Positions 42,109-53,089 of a stretch of 61,911 nucleotides of DNA are shown here, piece after piece. The first letter of the stretch is position 1. Every line of letters begins with the position of its first letter. Origin of the DNA: Gemmatimonadota bacterium (lineage in GTDB: Bacteria > Gemmatimonadota > Gemmatimonadetes > Gemmatimonadales > Gemmatimonadaceae). The stretch covers positions 1 through 61,911 of the forward strand of contig CANHNQ010000003.1 of the NCBI GenBank assembly GCA_947462095.1, in the 5' to 3' direction. Under the pieces are notes generated by a model. It was not told the origin of the DNA. It saw only the letters and a list, made by a program, of their open reading frames with translations, and did no database searches. The position numbers and the translations under genes are program-made.

Positions 42109-43814
42109 GACAGGCGGCGAGAGATGGGAACGGCAACGGAGCCAATGGGGGCGAGCATCGGCGTAGGAGGCTTCGGCGGCCGGCCAGCGGGAGCACGAGG
42201 GGGCTTTCCGCCCGCCGGCTTCTTGGTGCCCCCCTTCTGGGCCGTGGTATCCGAAAGACTGTCCGGAGCCGGTTCGAGATACACTCCCGATGCGGAGGAA
42301 TCTACTCGAACCTCCCGCACGGAGCCCGTATCGAACTGCACGAAGATGCGCTGGCCCCGGACATAGTTGACAGCGGGCGGCGCGGCCGGCCCCTTCTTGG
42401 ATGCGACCTGAAACAGCGAGCTGGCATTCCCGAAGGCGCGGATTTCCTTGATCTGCGTCTGCTGGCCCGTATCGGCTGGCGTCCGGGTCGTGTCGAAGTA
42501 CGCAAAGAGACTGTCGCCGCGCAGCATATCGCGATCGGCCGACTTGATCTTGAGGGTGTCCGGCACCCCCTTCGCCACCGCACCACCGATCGCACGCACT
42601 TGCCGCGGCCGCTGGTCGGTGAGAACGATTCGCATCGAGTCGGCTTCGACATCCTGCTGCGGTGTCCTTGCGCGCGCCCGGCCCTTCCCGAAGGCGTACG
42701 CTTCGTCGATCTTCTGCTCCTTGAGACGCAGATCGATCCGCTCGGCGTTGATCACCAGATCCTTGTTGGTCGCCGTTGCGGCGTGCAACGCGAAGACGCG
42801 ATTGAGCTTCTTGTCGGTGGTGAACAGGTCGATGGTGTCGCCGGTCAGCGTAAACGCCTGCGCCGTATCCACGCTGCGAATCCGCGCGACGCGCATCAGC
42901 CTCGCCGTCTGGGTGATCTTGTTGTAGGCCAGCGAATCGGCGCGCCCAACGATCTTCTCGCGGGTGATCACCACATCGCCCCAGCCGAGGACCAGCGTGT
43001 CCCCCAGGTCTTCAAAGCGATCGGCCGTGACCACGGTGGGCTCTCCGGCCTTGCCGGTGCTGTCCTGCTCAATCAGTTGGGCCGTCGGCCGATTCGGTGC
43101 TACCAACTTCGCCACCGGACGCCCCGGCATGACGCGGTAGTATTCGATATTCGGCCCTCTGAACGTGCTGCCGGTCGCGAGTTGCGTGGCCACCACGCCG
43201 CCGTCGGCGAACAGACGACCTTCCCGGGTAAAGTACGTGGCGTGGGCAGCCGTGATGCGCAGCTTCTTCGGCTCTTCGTACACCACGTTGCCGTACATGT
43301 TGACGATGCCCGCCGACTCGAACTGTTCGGCACTGTCGGCGCTGATGCGGTTGTTCTCGCCCTGACACCGGCCGATGAAACCGCCACCGATAAAGGTGTT
43401 CGCCGTGCTGTCGGGAAGTCGATTGTACAGCAGCCGGGTCTCCGGCGGGCTGTCGGCGAAATCCAGTACACAATTGCGGCTCGTCGCGGCGGTTGCCTTC
43501 CGGGCTGGGCGCTTGGCCGCTGCGGCCACACTATCGCGACGGGTGGCTGCGCGCGCGAGGCTATCGCGCGTGACCGCGCTGTCCTTGCGTGCCGCCTTCA
43601 CCGACACGGCCAGCGACTCTGCCCGCGCGGAGTCGGCGCGCACCGATTCGGCGCGCGCACCCAGCCGAGCCGAACTGTCTGCGCTCGCGACGGTGCTCGC
43701 GGGGGCAACGGACGTCGCTCCGCTTCGCGCGCTGTGGCAACCGGCGAAGATCGCCAGCAGCGAAACGGTACCGAGGACCGTGAGGGCGCGAGTTCGCGAG
43801 CGTCGAGGAGTCAC
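42105..43814 (-). CDS. OstA/LptA-like LPS transport lipoprotein
   Basis: 569 residues. A signal peptide with lipobox (LLAIFAGC, Cys26) is followed by a low-complexity Ala/Ser/Arg segment (about 30-110). OstA-type beta-jellyroll repeats follow (ANTFIGGGFIGRCQGENNRI; VNMYGNVVYEEPKKLRITAAHATYFTREG; LVLGWGDVVITREKIVGRADSLAYN). A Pro/Lys-rich tail closes it (about 515-569). It lies between lptC and lptB, the place of lptA, so a periplasmic bridge role is likely. It is about three times LptA length and lipid-anchored, which is unusual. An N-terminal LptD-like fragment is a less likely reading because no barrel is seen. Confidence 0.8.
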   Translation of the reverse strand: MTPRRSRTRALTVLGTVSLLAIFAGCHSARSGATSVAPASTVASADSSARLGARAESVRADSARAESLAVSVKAARKDSAVTRDSLARAATRRDSVAAAAKRPARKATAATSRNCVLDFADSPPETRLLYNRLPDSTANTFIGGGFIGRCQGENNRISADSAEQFESAGIVNMYGNVVYEEPKKLRITAAHATYFTREGRLFADGGVVATQLATGSTFRGPNIEYYRVMPGRPVAKLVAPNRPTAQLIEQDSTGKAGEPTVVTADRFEDLGDTLVLGWGDVVITREKIVGRADSLAYNKITQTARLMRVARIRSVDTAQAFTLTGDTIDLFTTDKKLNRVFALHAATATNKDLVINAERIDLRLKEQKIDEAYAFGKGRARARTPQQDVEADSMRIVLTDQRPRQVRAIGGAVAKGVPDTLKIKSADRDMLRGDSLFAYFDTTRTPADTGQQTQIKEIRAFGNASSLFQVASKKGPAAPPAVNYVRGQRIFVQFDTGSVREVRVDSSASGVYLEPAPDSLSDTTAQKGGTKKPAGGKPPRAPAGRPPKPPTPMLAPIGSVAVPISRRLS

Positions 43815-43817
43815 GCG

Positions 43818-44384
43818 TTACTTGGTGGGAATCTTGACGGGCGCGAGGCCCTTGCAGTTACGGATACAGCGGAACGTCGTGAGCTGCGGATCGGACTCGA
43901 ACCCCAGTCCCGTAAACGTACGAGCGGGCTCGTTCAGCACGAACGTACTGTCCGTGAAGATCTGGTTTCGCACCTGATCATACACAAGCTGTGGCGACGT
44001 GAGTCGCTTACCATCGTCGCGCACGATGACGACGTCGCCGCGCGCGTCGAGCCGGGAGAGCCGTGAATTGTACGTCCCGGCCTTCGCAGTGAGGACGCCA
44101 TCCTTCATCCCCACCGATGTGTAAAACGTGACGTTCACCCGGCGTAACTCCATTCGGGTGCCATCGTCGTAGGTCAGTACGGTGTCCGCCAGCAGTACCC
44201 CTTTCGACACACCCTGGTCGGTCAGGAAGATACGACCACCGAAAATGATCTGATCGGCCGAATCGGGAATGACCGACCGCGTGGCCTTCGCCTTGACCTG
44301 CGTCTTGCCCTTCGACGTTGGGCACGCCGCCGCGGTCAATACCAAGCACGCCAGTGCTGCGGCCAACAGGGGGCGCCAGCTCAT
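43818..44384 (-). CDS. lptC: LPS export system protein LptC (lipoprotein form)
   Basis: 188 residues of the LptC/OstA-like jellyroll family, passing LPS from LptBFG to LptA. The body contains the pattern DQIIFGGRIFLTDQGVSKGV..DDGTRMELRRVNVTFY..GVLTAKAGTYNSRLSRLDARGDVVI, typical of LptC. The N-terminus is a lipoprotein signal (LACLVLTAAAC, Cys21) rather than the usual uncleaved transmembrane helix. It overlaps kdsD by four bases and is three bases from the OstA-like gene. Confidence 0.87.
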   Translation of the reverse strand: MSWRPLLAAALACLVLTAAACPTSKGKTQVKAKATRSVIPDSADQIIFGGRIFLTDQGVSKGVLLADTVLTYDDGTRMELRRVNVTFYTSVGMKDGVLTAKAGTYNSRLSRLDARGDVVIVRDDGKRLTSPQLVYDQVRNQIFTDSTFVLNEPARTFTGLGFESDPQLTTFRCIRNCKGLAPVKIPTK

Positions 44385-45343
44385 GCTGCCCCCGCGCGCA
44401 TCAGGTCGTGCAGGTGCACGATGCCGACGAGCTGTTCCTGCGTACCCAGTACCGGCATCGCCATGATGCCATACGTCTCCATACGGTGCACGACGGCACT
44501 CCCCAGTTCATGATCGTGAGCCATTCGCGGCGACGTGGTCATCACCTCGGCAACGGGCACGGACAGTACCTCGGCATGCCGCTCCAGCAATCGCGTCAAA
44601 TCGCCTGCGGTGACGACCCCCAAGACGCGCCCATGTTCCACGACGACGGCGATCCCGCGCCGTTCGGCCAGGAGGACGATGGCCTCGCGCATGGTGGCCG
44701 TTCGTCCGAGCACCGGTAACTCCGCCGTCACCATGATGTCGCTCACGCGCGTGAGCAGGCGTCGGCCGAGCGAGCCCCCGGGATGGAACCTCGCAAAATC
44801 CTCGGCGCGAAAGCCCTTCTCTTCCATCAACGCCACCGCGAGCGCATCACCGAGCGCCATGGTCACAGTGGTACTCGTGGTTGGTGCGAGGTCGTGCGGG
44901 CATGCTTCCTCCCGCGCACCGAGATCGAGCGTGACGTCCGCGTGCCGCGACAAGCGCGAGGAACGATCCGCCGTCATCGCGATCATATGGACGCCCAACC
45001 GCGACAGCGCGTCGATCAGTCCGAGAAGCTCCTGACTCTCTCCGCTCTTCGAGATCAGAATGGCCACGTCATCGGCGCCGACAATGCCGAGGTCGCCATG
45101 CACACTCTCAACCGGATGCAGGAACATGGCCGGCGATCCGGTAGACGTAAATGTCGCGGCCATCTTTCGACCCACGAGCCCCGACTTGCCGACGCCGGCG
45201 ATAATCACGCGACCTCGGCACGCGGCCAAGAGTTGAACCGCGCGCGCAAAATCATCGCCCAGCGTACGCTCCACGTCGGCCAGCGCGGCCGCTTCGAGAT
45301 TCAACACGCGGCGCCCGCGCTGGATGATCAGTTCCGCTGTCAT
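44381..45343 (-). CDS. kdsD: Arabinose-5-phosphate isomerase KdsD/KpsF
   Basis: First step of Kdo synthesis, ribulose-5-phosphate to arabinose-5-phosphate. The 320 residues hold an N-terminal SIS domain (about 30-190) with AGVGKSGLVGRKMAATFTSTG, HGDLGIVGADDVAILISKSGES and LAPTTSTTVTMALGDALA. Two CBS domains follow (about 205-318: VSDIMVTAELPVL, VAEVMTTSPRMAHDHELG). The length equals E. coli KdsD. It lies between kdsC and lptC with 4-base overlaps on both sides. Confidence 0.95.
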   Translation of the reverse strand: MTAELIIQRGRRVLNLEAAALADVERTLGDDFARAVQLLAACRGRVIIAGVGKSGLVGRKMAATFTSTGSPAMFLHPVESVHGDLGIVGADDVAILISKSGESQELLGLIDALSRLGVHMIAMTADRSSRLSRHADVTLDLGAREEACPHDLAPTTSTTVTMALGDALAVALMEEKGFRAEDFARFHPGGSLGRRLLTRVSDIMVTAELPVLGRTATMREAIVLLAERRGIAVVVEHGRVLGVVTAGDLTRLLERHAEVLSVPVAEVMTTSPRMAHDHELGSAVVHRMETYGIMAMPVLGTQEQLVGIVHLHDLMRAGAA

Positions 45344-45998
45344 GCGTGGGCGCCCTCCGGCGCGTCCTCATGTCCGATTGCCGCCGCACTGCGACTCAGG
45401 ACGTAGCGTTCCACGGCGTCCGTCCACTCGCCGCGCGCCACGAGCAGGGCTTCGGCAAATTCACGCACGGCCCCGTGCCCGCCAGGCGCGCGCAGTTGCA
45501 GCTGCGCTGCGCGTCGCACTTCGGTCACGGCATTCCCGACGGCGACCGGCAGGCCGACGCGCCGAAGTACCGACAGATCGGGGAGATCGTCGCCGACAAA
45601 CGCCACGTGGTCGAGGGTGCAGCCGAAGTCACGGGCAATCGCCGTGAGCGCCGTGAGCTTGCGCGCCTCCGGATCCTGGACCACGGCATCGACGTGGAGC
45701 TCCCGTGCCCGAAGGGCCACGCTCTCCGACACACGACCGGTGATGATGACCACTTTGAGTCCGCACTCACGGAGCAACTGAATGCCGAGGCCGTCCTGAA
45801 TGTTGTAGCGTTTGAGCTCGAACGGGACGTCGGCGCCGGCGGACTTCGCGGCGCCAAGGTAGATGCCGCCGTCGGTGAGTACGCCATCAACGTCGAGACC
45901 GACGATCCGGATCCGCTCCGCGACGGCCCGTTCGATGCGTGGCACATCCACCATGAGCGGAGGCAAGCCGTCTGCCGACTCCGACGTCGGGGAGCTCA

Positions 45999-45999
<1 letters not shown>
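45340..45999 (-). CDS. kdsC: 3-deoxy-D-manno-octulosonate-8-phosphate phosphatase KdsC
   Basis: HAD-superfamily phosphatase that turns Kdo-8-phosphate into Kdo. From ATG 45999 it is 219 residues. HAD motifs: nucleophile Asp in RIVGLDVDGVLTDGGIYL near 31-48, motif II VVIITGRVSESVALRA, motif III region RKLTALTAIA, motif IV FVGDDLPDLSVLRRVGLPVAVGNA. The ATG overlaps the kdsA stop by one base. The much longer open frame upstream is a shadow of kdsA. Confidence 0.95.
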
Positions 46000-49331
<3,332 letters not shown>

Positions 49332-49375
49332 GGTCCGGTTGGACGGGGCGTGGTTGCCGCAAATTTCACGCCAGT

Positions 49376-49405
49376 TAAGATACGAACCGCGGCACCTGAA
49401 GGCAA
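49376..49405. promoter_or_regulatory. Overlapping divergent promoters between kdsB and the TerC gene
   Basis: On the minus strand TTGCCT (49405-49400), a 17-base spacer, and TATCTT (49382-49377) face kdsB. On the plus strand TTGCCG (49354-49359), 16 bases, and TAAGAT (49376-49381) face the TerC gene. The two -10 boxes overlap on opposite strands, so the promoters should exclude each other. Confidence 0.5.
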
Positions 49406-49437
49406 ACAGGTCGTCACTTCACTCTTTCGCTCCCTGC

Positions 49438-50400
49438 ATGCCGACGACGTGGTGGTGGATCGCGTTCAACGCAATGGTGCTCGCCCTGCTGGCGATCGAC
49501 CTTGGCGTCTTCAACCGGAAAGCGCACGCGGTGTCCGTCCGCGAAGCGCTCGGTTGGAGCGCGGTATGGATTTCCCTCGCCGTCGGCTTCGGACTCTGGA
49601 TCGGCTCGTCCATGGGGCGCCAGTCCATGCTCGAGTTCTATGCCGGTTACGTGGTCGAGCAGGCGTTGTCGGTCGACAACCTGTTCGTGTTCATTCTGAT
49701 TTTCGGCTATTTTCGCATTCCGGCCGAGTTGCAGCACCGCGTGCTGTTCTGGGGCATCATCGGCGCCCTGCTCCTGCGAGGGGCGATGATCGGGGCCGGC
49801 GCCGTCCTGATCGCCCAGTTCCACTGGATCATCTACGTATTCGGCGCCTTCCTGGTGTTCACCGGCGCGAAGATGGCCTTCGGCGGCGAGACCGAGATCG
49901 AGCCAGAGTCGAATCCGGTCATTCGCCTCCTGCGACGCGTCCTCCCGATCACCACGAAGTTCCACGCCGAGCGATTCTTCGTGCGCGAGGTCCTCGATGG
50001 GACCGTCGCCAAGCTGGTCGCGACGCCACTGTTCGTCGTGCTCGTGCTGGTGGAGACCACCGATGTCGTCTTTGCGGTCGATTCCATTCCGGCCATCTTC
50101 GGGGTCACGCAGAATCCCTTCCTCGTGTACACGTCGAATGTGTTCGCGATTCTCGGATTGCGCTCGATGTACTTCGTGCTCGCCGGCGTGATCGGCACGT
50201 TTCATCTGCTCAAGTACGGCCTTGCGCTCGTGCTCACCTTCGTCGGCATCAAGATGCTCCTCTCGGAGCTCTGGCCGCTGGGTATCGGCCTGTCGCTGGG
50301 GATCGTCGGTGCGTTGCTCGTGGGCAGCGTGCTCCTGTCGCTCGTGATCACGCCGAAGGACTCGACCGGACCCGATACCGGCGCCGGCGACGCGGCCTAG
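49438..50400 (+). CDS. TerC/Alx-family membrane protein
   Basis: 320 residues from ATG 49438 with about nine transmembrane helices. The TerC pattern is clear: FYAGYVVEQALSVDNLFVFILIF near 68-90 with the conserved acidic pair, and VLVETTDVVFAVDSIPAIFGV near 203-223. TerC/Alx members export metal ions such as manganese during protein secretion or alkaline stress, but the ion here is not shown by sequence. No yybP-ykoY riboswitch is visible upstream. Its stop shares the 4-base CTAG with the convergent amidotransferase gene. Confidence 0.9.
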   Translation: MPTTWWWIAFNAMVLALLAIDLGVFNRKAHAVSVREALGWSAVWISLAVGFGLWIGSSMGRQSMLEFYAGYVVEQALSVDNLFVFILIFGYFRIPAELQHRVLFWGIIGALLLRGAMIGAGAVLIAQFHWIIYVFGAFLVFTGAKMAFGGETEIEPESNPVIRLLRRVLPITTKFHAERFFVREVLDGTVAKLVATPLFVVLVLVETTDVVFAVDSIPAIFGVTQNPFLVYTSNVFAILGLRSMYFVLAGVIGTFHLLKYGLALVLTFVGIKMLLSELWPLGIGLSLGIVGALLVGSVLLSLVITPKDSTGPDTGAGDAA

Positions 50401-50993
50401 ACGGACGCCGCGCGAAAGCGCCGCGACATGGCCAGAAAGTTCACCAGCAGGTCGCGTCCGTGCTCCGTGAGAATCGACTCCGGATGGAACTGCACACCCC
50501 AGACCGGATGCGAGCGATGTTGCAGAGCGTGGATCTCGGTGGAGTCATCGAGGGCGACGGCCGTCACCTGCAGTTCCGGGGGCAGCGTCGCGCGCTCCAC
50601 GATCAGCGAGTGATATCGCATCACGCCGAAGGGCGAGGGGATGCCAGCGAACAGGCCGGTACCGTCGTGAACGAGCTGTGACCGCTTGCCGTGCATCACC
50701 CGACCGGCACGCGTGACCACCCCGCCGTACGCTTCGCCGATCGCCTGATGTCCGAGACAGACGCCAAGCAGCGGGATCTGTCCGCCGTAGCGCCGTATCA
50801 CGTCCACCGAGATGCCAGCCTCACGGGGGGAGCACGGCCCGGGCGATACGACGATCGCCTCAGGCGCCATGTCGCCCACGGCGTCCACGGTCAGCGCATC
50901 GTTGCGATGGACCTCGATCGTTTCACCGAGCTCGCCGAAGTACTGCACGAGGTTGTACGTGAACGAGTCGTAGTTGTCGATGACGAGCAGCAT
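50397..50993 (-). CDS. pabA: Aminodeoxychorismate/anthranilate synthase component II (glutamine amidotransferase)
   Basis: Class-I glutamine amidotransferase giving ammonia to chorismate for 4-aminobenzoate (folate) or anthranilate (Trp). The 198 residues have MLLVIDNYDSFTYNLVQYF, VSPGPCSPREAG, the nucleophile Cys in LLGVCLGHQAIGEAYGG near 77, MRYHSLIVE, and the catalytic His/Glu in GVQFHPESILTEHG. Sequence does not separate PabA from TrpG. No pabB, trpE or trp gene is adjacent, so an amphibolic enzyme is likely. It converges on the TerC gene. Confidence 0.92.
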   Translation of the reverse strand: MLLVIDNYDSFTYNLVQYFGELGETIEVHRNDALTVDAVGDMAPEAIVVSPGPCSPREAGISVDVIRRYGGQIPLLGVCLGHQAIGEAYGGVVTRAGRVMHGKRSQLVHDGTGLFAGIPSPFGVMRYHSLIVERATLPPELQVTAVALDDSTEIHALQHRSHPVWGVQFHPESILTEHGRDLLVNFLAMSRRFRAASV

Positions 50994-51004
50994 GATCGTC
51001 GAGG

Positions 51005-51940
51005 TCAGGGACGTGGGTGGAACTGGCGATGCACAGTTCGAAGATACTCGCGATCCACGTGCGTGTAGATCTGGGTCGTCGCGATATCGGCATGGCCCAA
51101 CATCTCCTGCACCGCACGGAGGTCAGCGCCCCCTTCGAGCAGATGGGTGGCAAATGAATGTCGAAGCGTGTGCGGAGAGACGGCTTTCTCGATCCCCGCC
51201 ATCGTGACGTACTTCCGCAGGATCTTCCATGCCCCCATACGCGTGAGCGGTCTCCCCTGCCCGTTCAGGAACAAGGTCCCCCGTCCCTCCCCCCGCTCGA
51301 GCACGGGGCGCAGTTCTCGGACATAGACGGCGACGGCACCAATCGCCGATCGGCCGATTGGGACCAGCCGTTCCTTGTTGCCCTTGCCCAGCACCCGAAC
51401 CAGCCCGTCCTCGAGCAGCACGTCTTTTAGTGCCAGCCCAATCCACTCCGACACGCGCAGACCGGCGCCGTACGCCAGTTCGAGCATCGCACGGTCGCGG
51501 AATGCGAGTCGCTCGTCGAGACCCGGTGCGGCCAGCAGCTTCAGCACATCCTCCACGCTCAACACCTCGGGGAGTGTGCGGAACCGAGCGGGCGTGTCGA
51601 GACGTTCGGTCGGATCGTGGGTGACCAGCCCCTCCGCCAGCATGATGCGAAACCACGTGCGGAGCGCCGAGATGTTCCGACGGATCGACGTGCCGGCGAG
51701 TCCGAGATCTTTCAGGTGGTATATGAACTCACGGAGCGCGGCCGGCGTGATCGCTGAAGCGGTGGCAATCCCCTGCCCCCGCATGAACGACGCGCAGCGG
51801 ACCACGTCGCGACGGTAGGCGTCGATCGTTCGCGGCGACGCGCCCTCCTCGAGGCCGAGCGCATCCTCGAACGCGAGGAGATGGAATCCGCGGCGAAGCG
51901 CCTGTTCATCCGGCGACGACGGTGGCGTTGACAGCGTCAT
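51005..51940 (-). CDS. xerD: Site-specific tyrosine recombinase XerD
   Basis: Resolves chromosome dimers at dif with XerC and FtsK. From ATG 51940 it is 311 residues: an N-terminal SAM-like core-binding domain (SPRTIDAYRRDVVRCASF) and a catalytic domain. The active-site set is complete: Arg in GAGLRVSEWIGL, Lys in GKGNKERLVPI, HxxR in SPHTLRHSFATHLL, His in LGHADIATTQIYTHV and Tyr in the same segment. The end HRQFHPRP is more XerD- than XerC-like. No mobile element or att site is nearby, so a housekeeping role is expected. It overlaps dedA by four bases. Confidence 0.93.
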   Translation of the reverse strand: MTLSTPPSSPDEQALRRGFHLLAFEDALGLEEGASPRTIDAYRRDVVRCASFMRGQGIATASAITPAALREFIYHLKDLGLAGTSIRRNISALRTWFRIMLAEGLVTHDPTERLDTPARFRTLPEVLSVEDVLKLLAAPGLDERLAFRDRAMLELAYGAGLRVSEWIGLALKDVLLEDGLVRVLGKGNKERLVPIGRSAIGAVAVYVRELRPVLERGEGRGTLFLNGQGRPLTRMGAWKILRKYVTMAGIEKAVSPHTLRHSFATHLLEGGADLRAVQEMLGHADIATTQIYTHVDREYLRTVHRQFHPRP

Positions 51941-52545
51941 GACGGGCGTTGCCGCCGGCGCCACCAGATCAGGCTGGCGACCACGGCCAGCATGCCCGCC
52001 GCGACCAGTCCGGCGGTGCGCTGTTGGCCGGCAATGGCGTTCAGGAGGACGTCCGCGTTTGCGCCGGCGCGAAAGGCCAGAACGCAGACCAACCCATACC
52101 AGACGCCGGAGGCCAGTGACATGGCGATCAGCGCACGAAGCGCCCCGATGTCCATGGCACCTGCCAGTGGTGGTACCACGGCGCGCACCCCTGGGAGAAA
52201 GCGACTCAGCGCCACGGCGAGCAGCCCCTGCGTTTTGAAGCGATCGGTTATCCGCTCCGTGGCGCCGGATGGAAAGAGCGAGGGGACGCGCTCCTGGAGC
52301 CATCGCACGCCGAACCGATGCCCAAGCCCGTACATCATCATGGCACCGCCGACATTGCCGAGCATCGTGGCGGCCCAGACGGCGACGGCGCTTCCCTGGC
52401 CTCGTGCGGCCACGAAGGCCCCCAGCGCGATCACCGTGTCCGCCGGCAGCGGTGGAAAGAGGTTCTCCGCGAACGCCGCAAGCACGAGCGCGCCGTAGAG
52501 CAGCGGCTCCGGCAGCGTCGACAGCCAGTCGAGCATGTCGATCAT
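51937..52545 (-). CDS. DedA-family membrane protein
   Basis: 202 residues from ATG 52545, which is set by a GGAGG site about nine bases upstream. DedA/VTT pattern: LLYGALVLAAFAENLFPPLPADTVIALGAF near 15-44, GNVGGAMMMYGLGHRFG, and SRFLPGVRAVVPPLAGAMDI with the conserved Arg/Pro. A C-terminal helix and basic tail follow (WWRRRQR). Members are proposed lipid scramblases or flippases (for example undecaprenyl phosphate recycling) that depend on the proton motive force. The exact substrate here is unknown. Confidence 0.9.
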   Translation of the reverse strand: MIDMLDWLSTLPEPLLYGALVLAAFAENLFPPLPADTVIALGAFVAARGQGSAVAVWAATMLGNVGGAMMMYGLGHRFGVRWLQERVPSLFPSGATERITDRFKTQGLLAVALSRFLPGVRAVVPPLAGAMDIGALRALIAMSLASGVWYGLVCVLAFRAGANADVLLNAIAGQQRTAGLVAAGMLAVVASLIWWRRRQRPS

Positions 52546-52594
52546 ACGTTGTCCCTCCACTGCACGAGCGTTCGGGCCCGCGCGCGACAACCGC

Positions 52595-53089
52595 TCAGCG
52601 GCGCGGCAGGACGGTCGCGGTGGCGATGACGGCCAGCCCTTCCTCCCGGCCGATCCATCCCATCGACTCATTCGTCTTGCCCTTCACGAACACATCGATG
52701 TCGGTGACCTCGAGCAGCTCGGCGAGCCGCGCCCGGATGGCCGCGCGGTGTGGGCCGATCTTGGGGCGTTGCGTCACGACGGTGATATCAACGTTACCCA
52801 CGCGCCAGCCGGCGTGGTGGAGGCGCGTGACGGCCGCCGACAACATCACGGTGGAATCTTTGCCCTTATTGGCGGCGTCGGTATCGGGAAACATCTCACC
52901 GATGTCACCAAGGGCGGCCGCCCCAAGCAGCGCATCGGTCACGGCGTGACAGATCGCATCGCCGTCGGAGTGGCCGGCGCAATGCATGTCGGCCGGGATG
53001 TCGATGCCCCCCAGCCGCATCGGGCCGCCCACACCGAAGCGATGTGAGTCGTAGCCGATACCGACGCGCAGCGGCCGATCTGTACTCAC
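52595..53089 (-). CDS. ispF: 2-C-methyl-D-erythritol 2,4-cyclodiphosphate synthase IspF
   Basis: MEP-pathway enzyme of isoprenoid synthesis. The 164 residues contain the metal-binding GIGYDSHRFG (Asp and His), HCAGHSDGDAICHAVTDALLGAA, GDIGEMFPDTDAANKGKDS and the C-terminal ATVLPRR. GTG 53089 overlaps the mqnC stop (GTGA). Clustering with mqn genes fits menaquinone synthesis, whose side chain comes from this pathway. ispD is not beside it. Confidence 0.96.
   Translation of the reverse strand: MSTDRPLRVGIGYDSHRFGVGGPMRLGGIDIPADMHCAGHSDGDAICHAVTDALLGAAALGDIGEMFPDTDAANKGKDSTVMLSAAVTRLHHAGWRVGNVDITVVTQRPKIGPHRAAIRARLAELLEVTDIDVFVKGKTNESMGWIGREEGLAVIATATVLPRR

Noticed and set aside
42600-44066. 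488-residue + strand ORF antisense to the OstA-like and lptC genes
   Set aside because: Arg/His/Gly-rich composition and no motif. The opposite strand carries clear lipoprotein genes with 4-base couplings, so this is a GC-rich shadow frame.
49332-49437. yybP-ykoY manganese riboswitch upstream of the TerC gene
   Set aside because: The conserved loop sequences of that riboswitch are not present, and the gap is mostly filled by the two promoter-like elements.
51005-51940. Integrase of a genomic island
   Set aside because: Sequence ends and catalytic motifs are XerD-like, neighbours are housekeeping genes, and no tRNA-adjacent att repeat or cargo is present.
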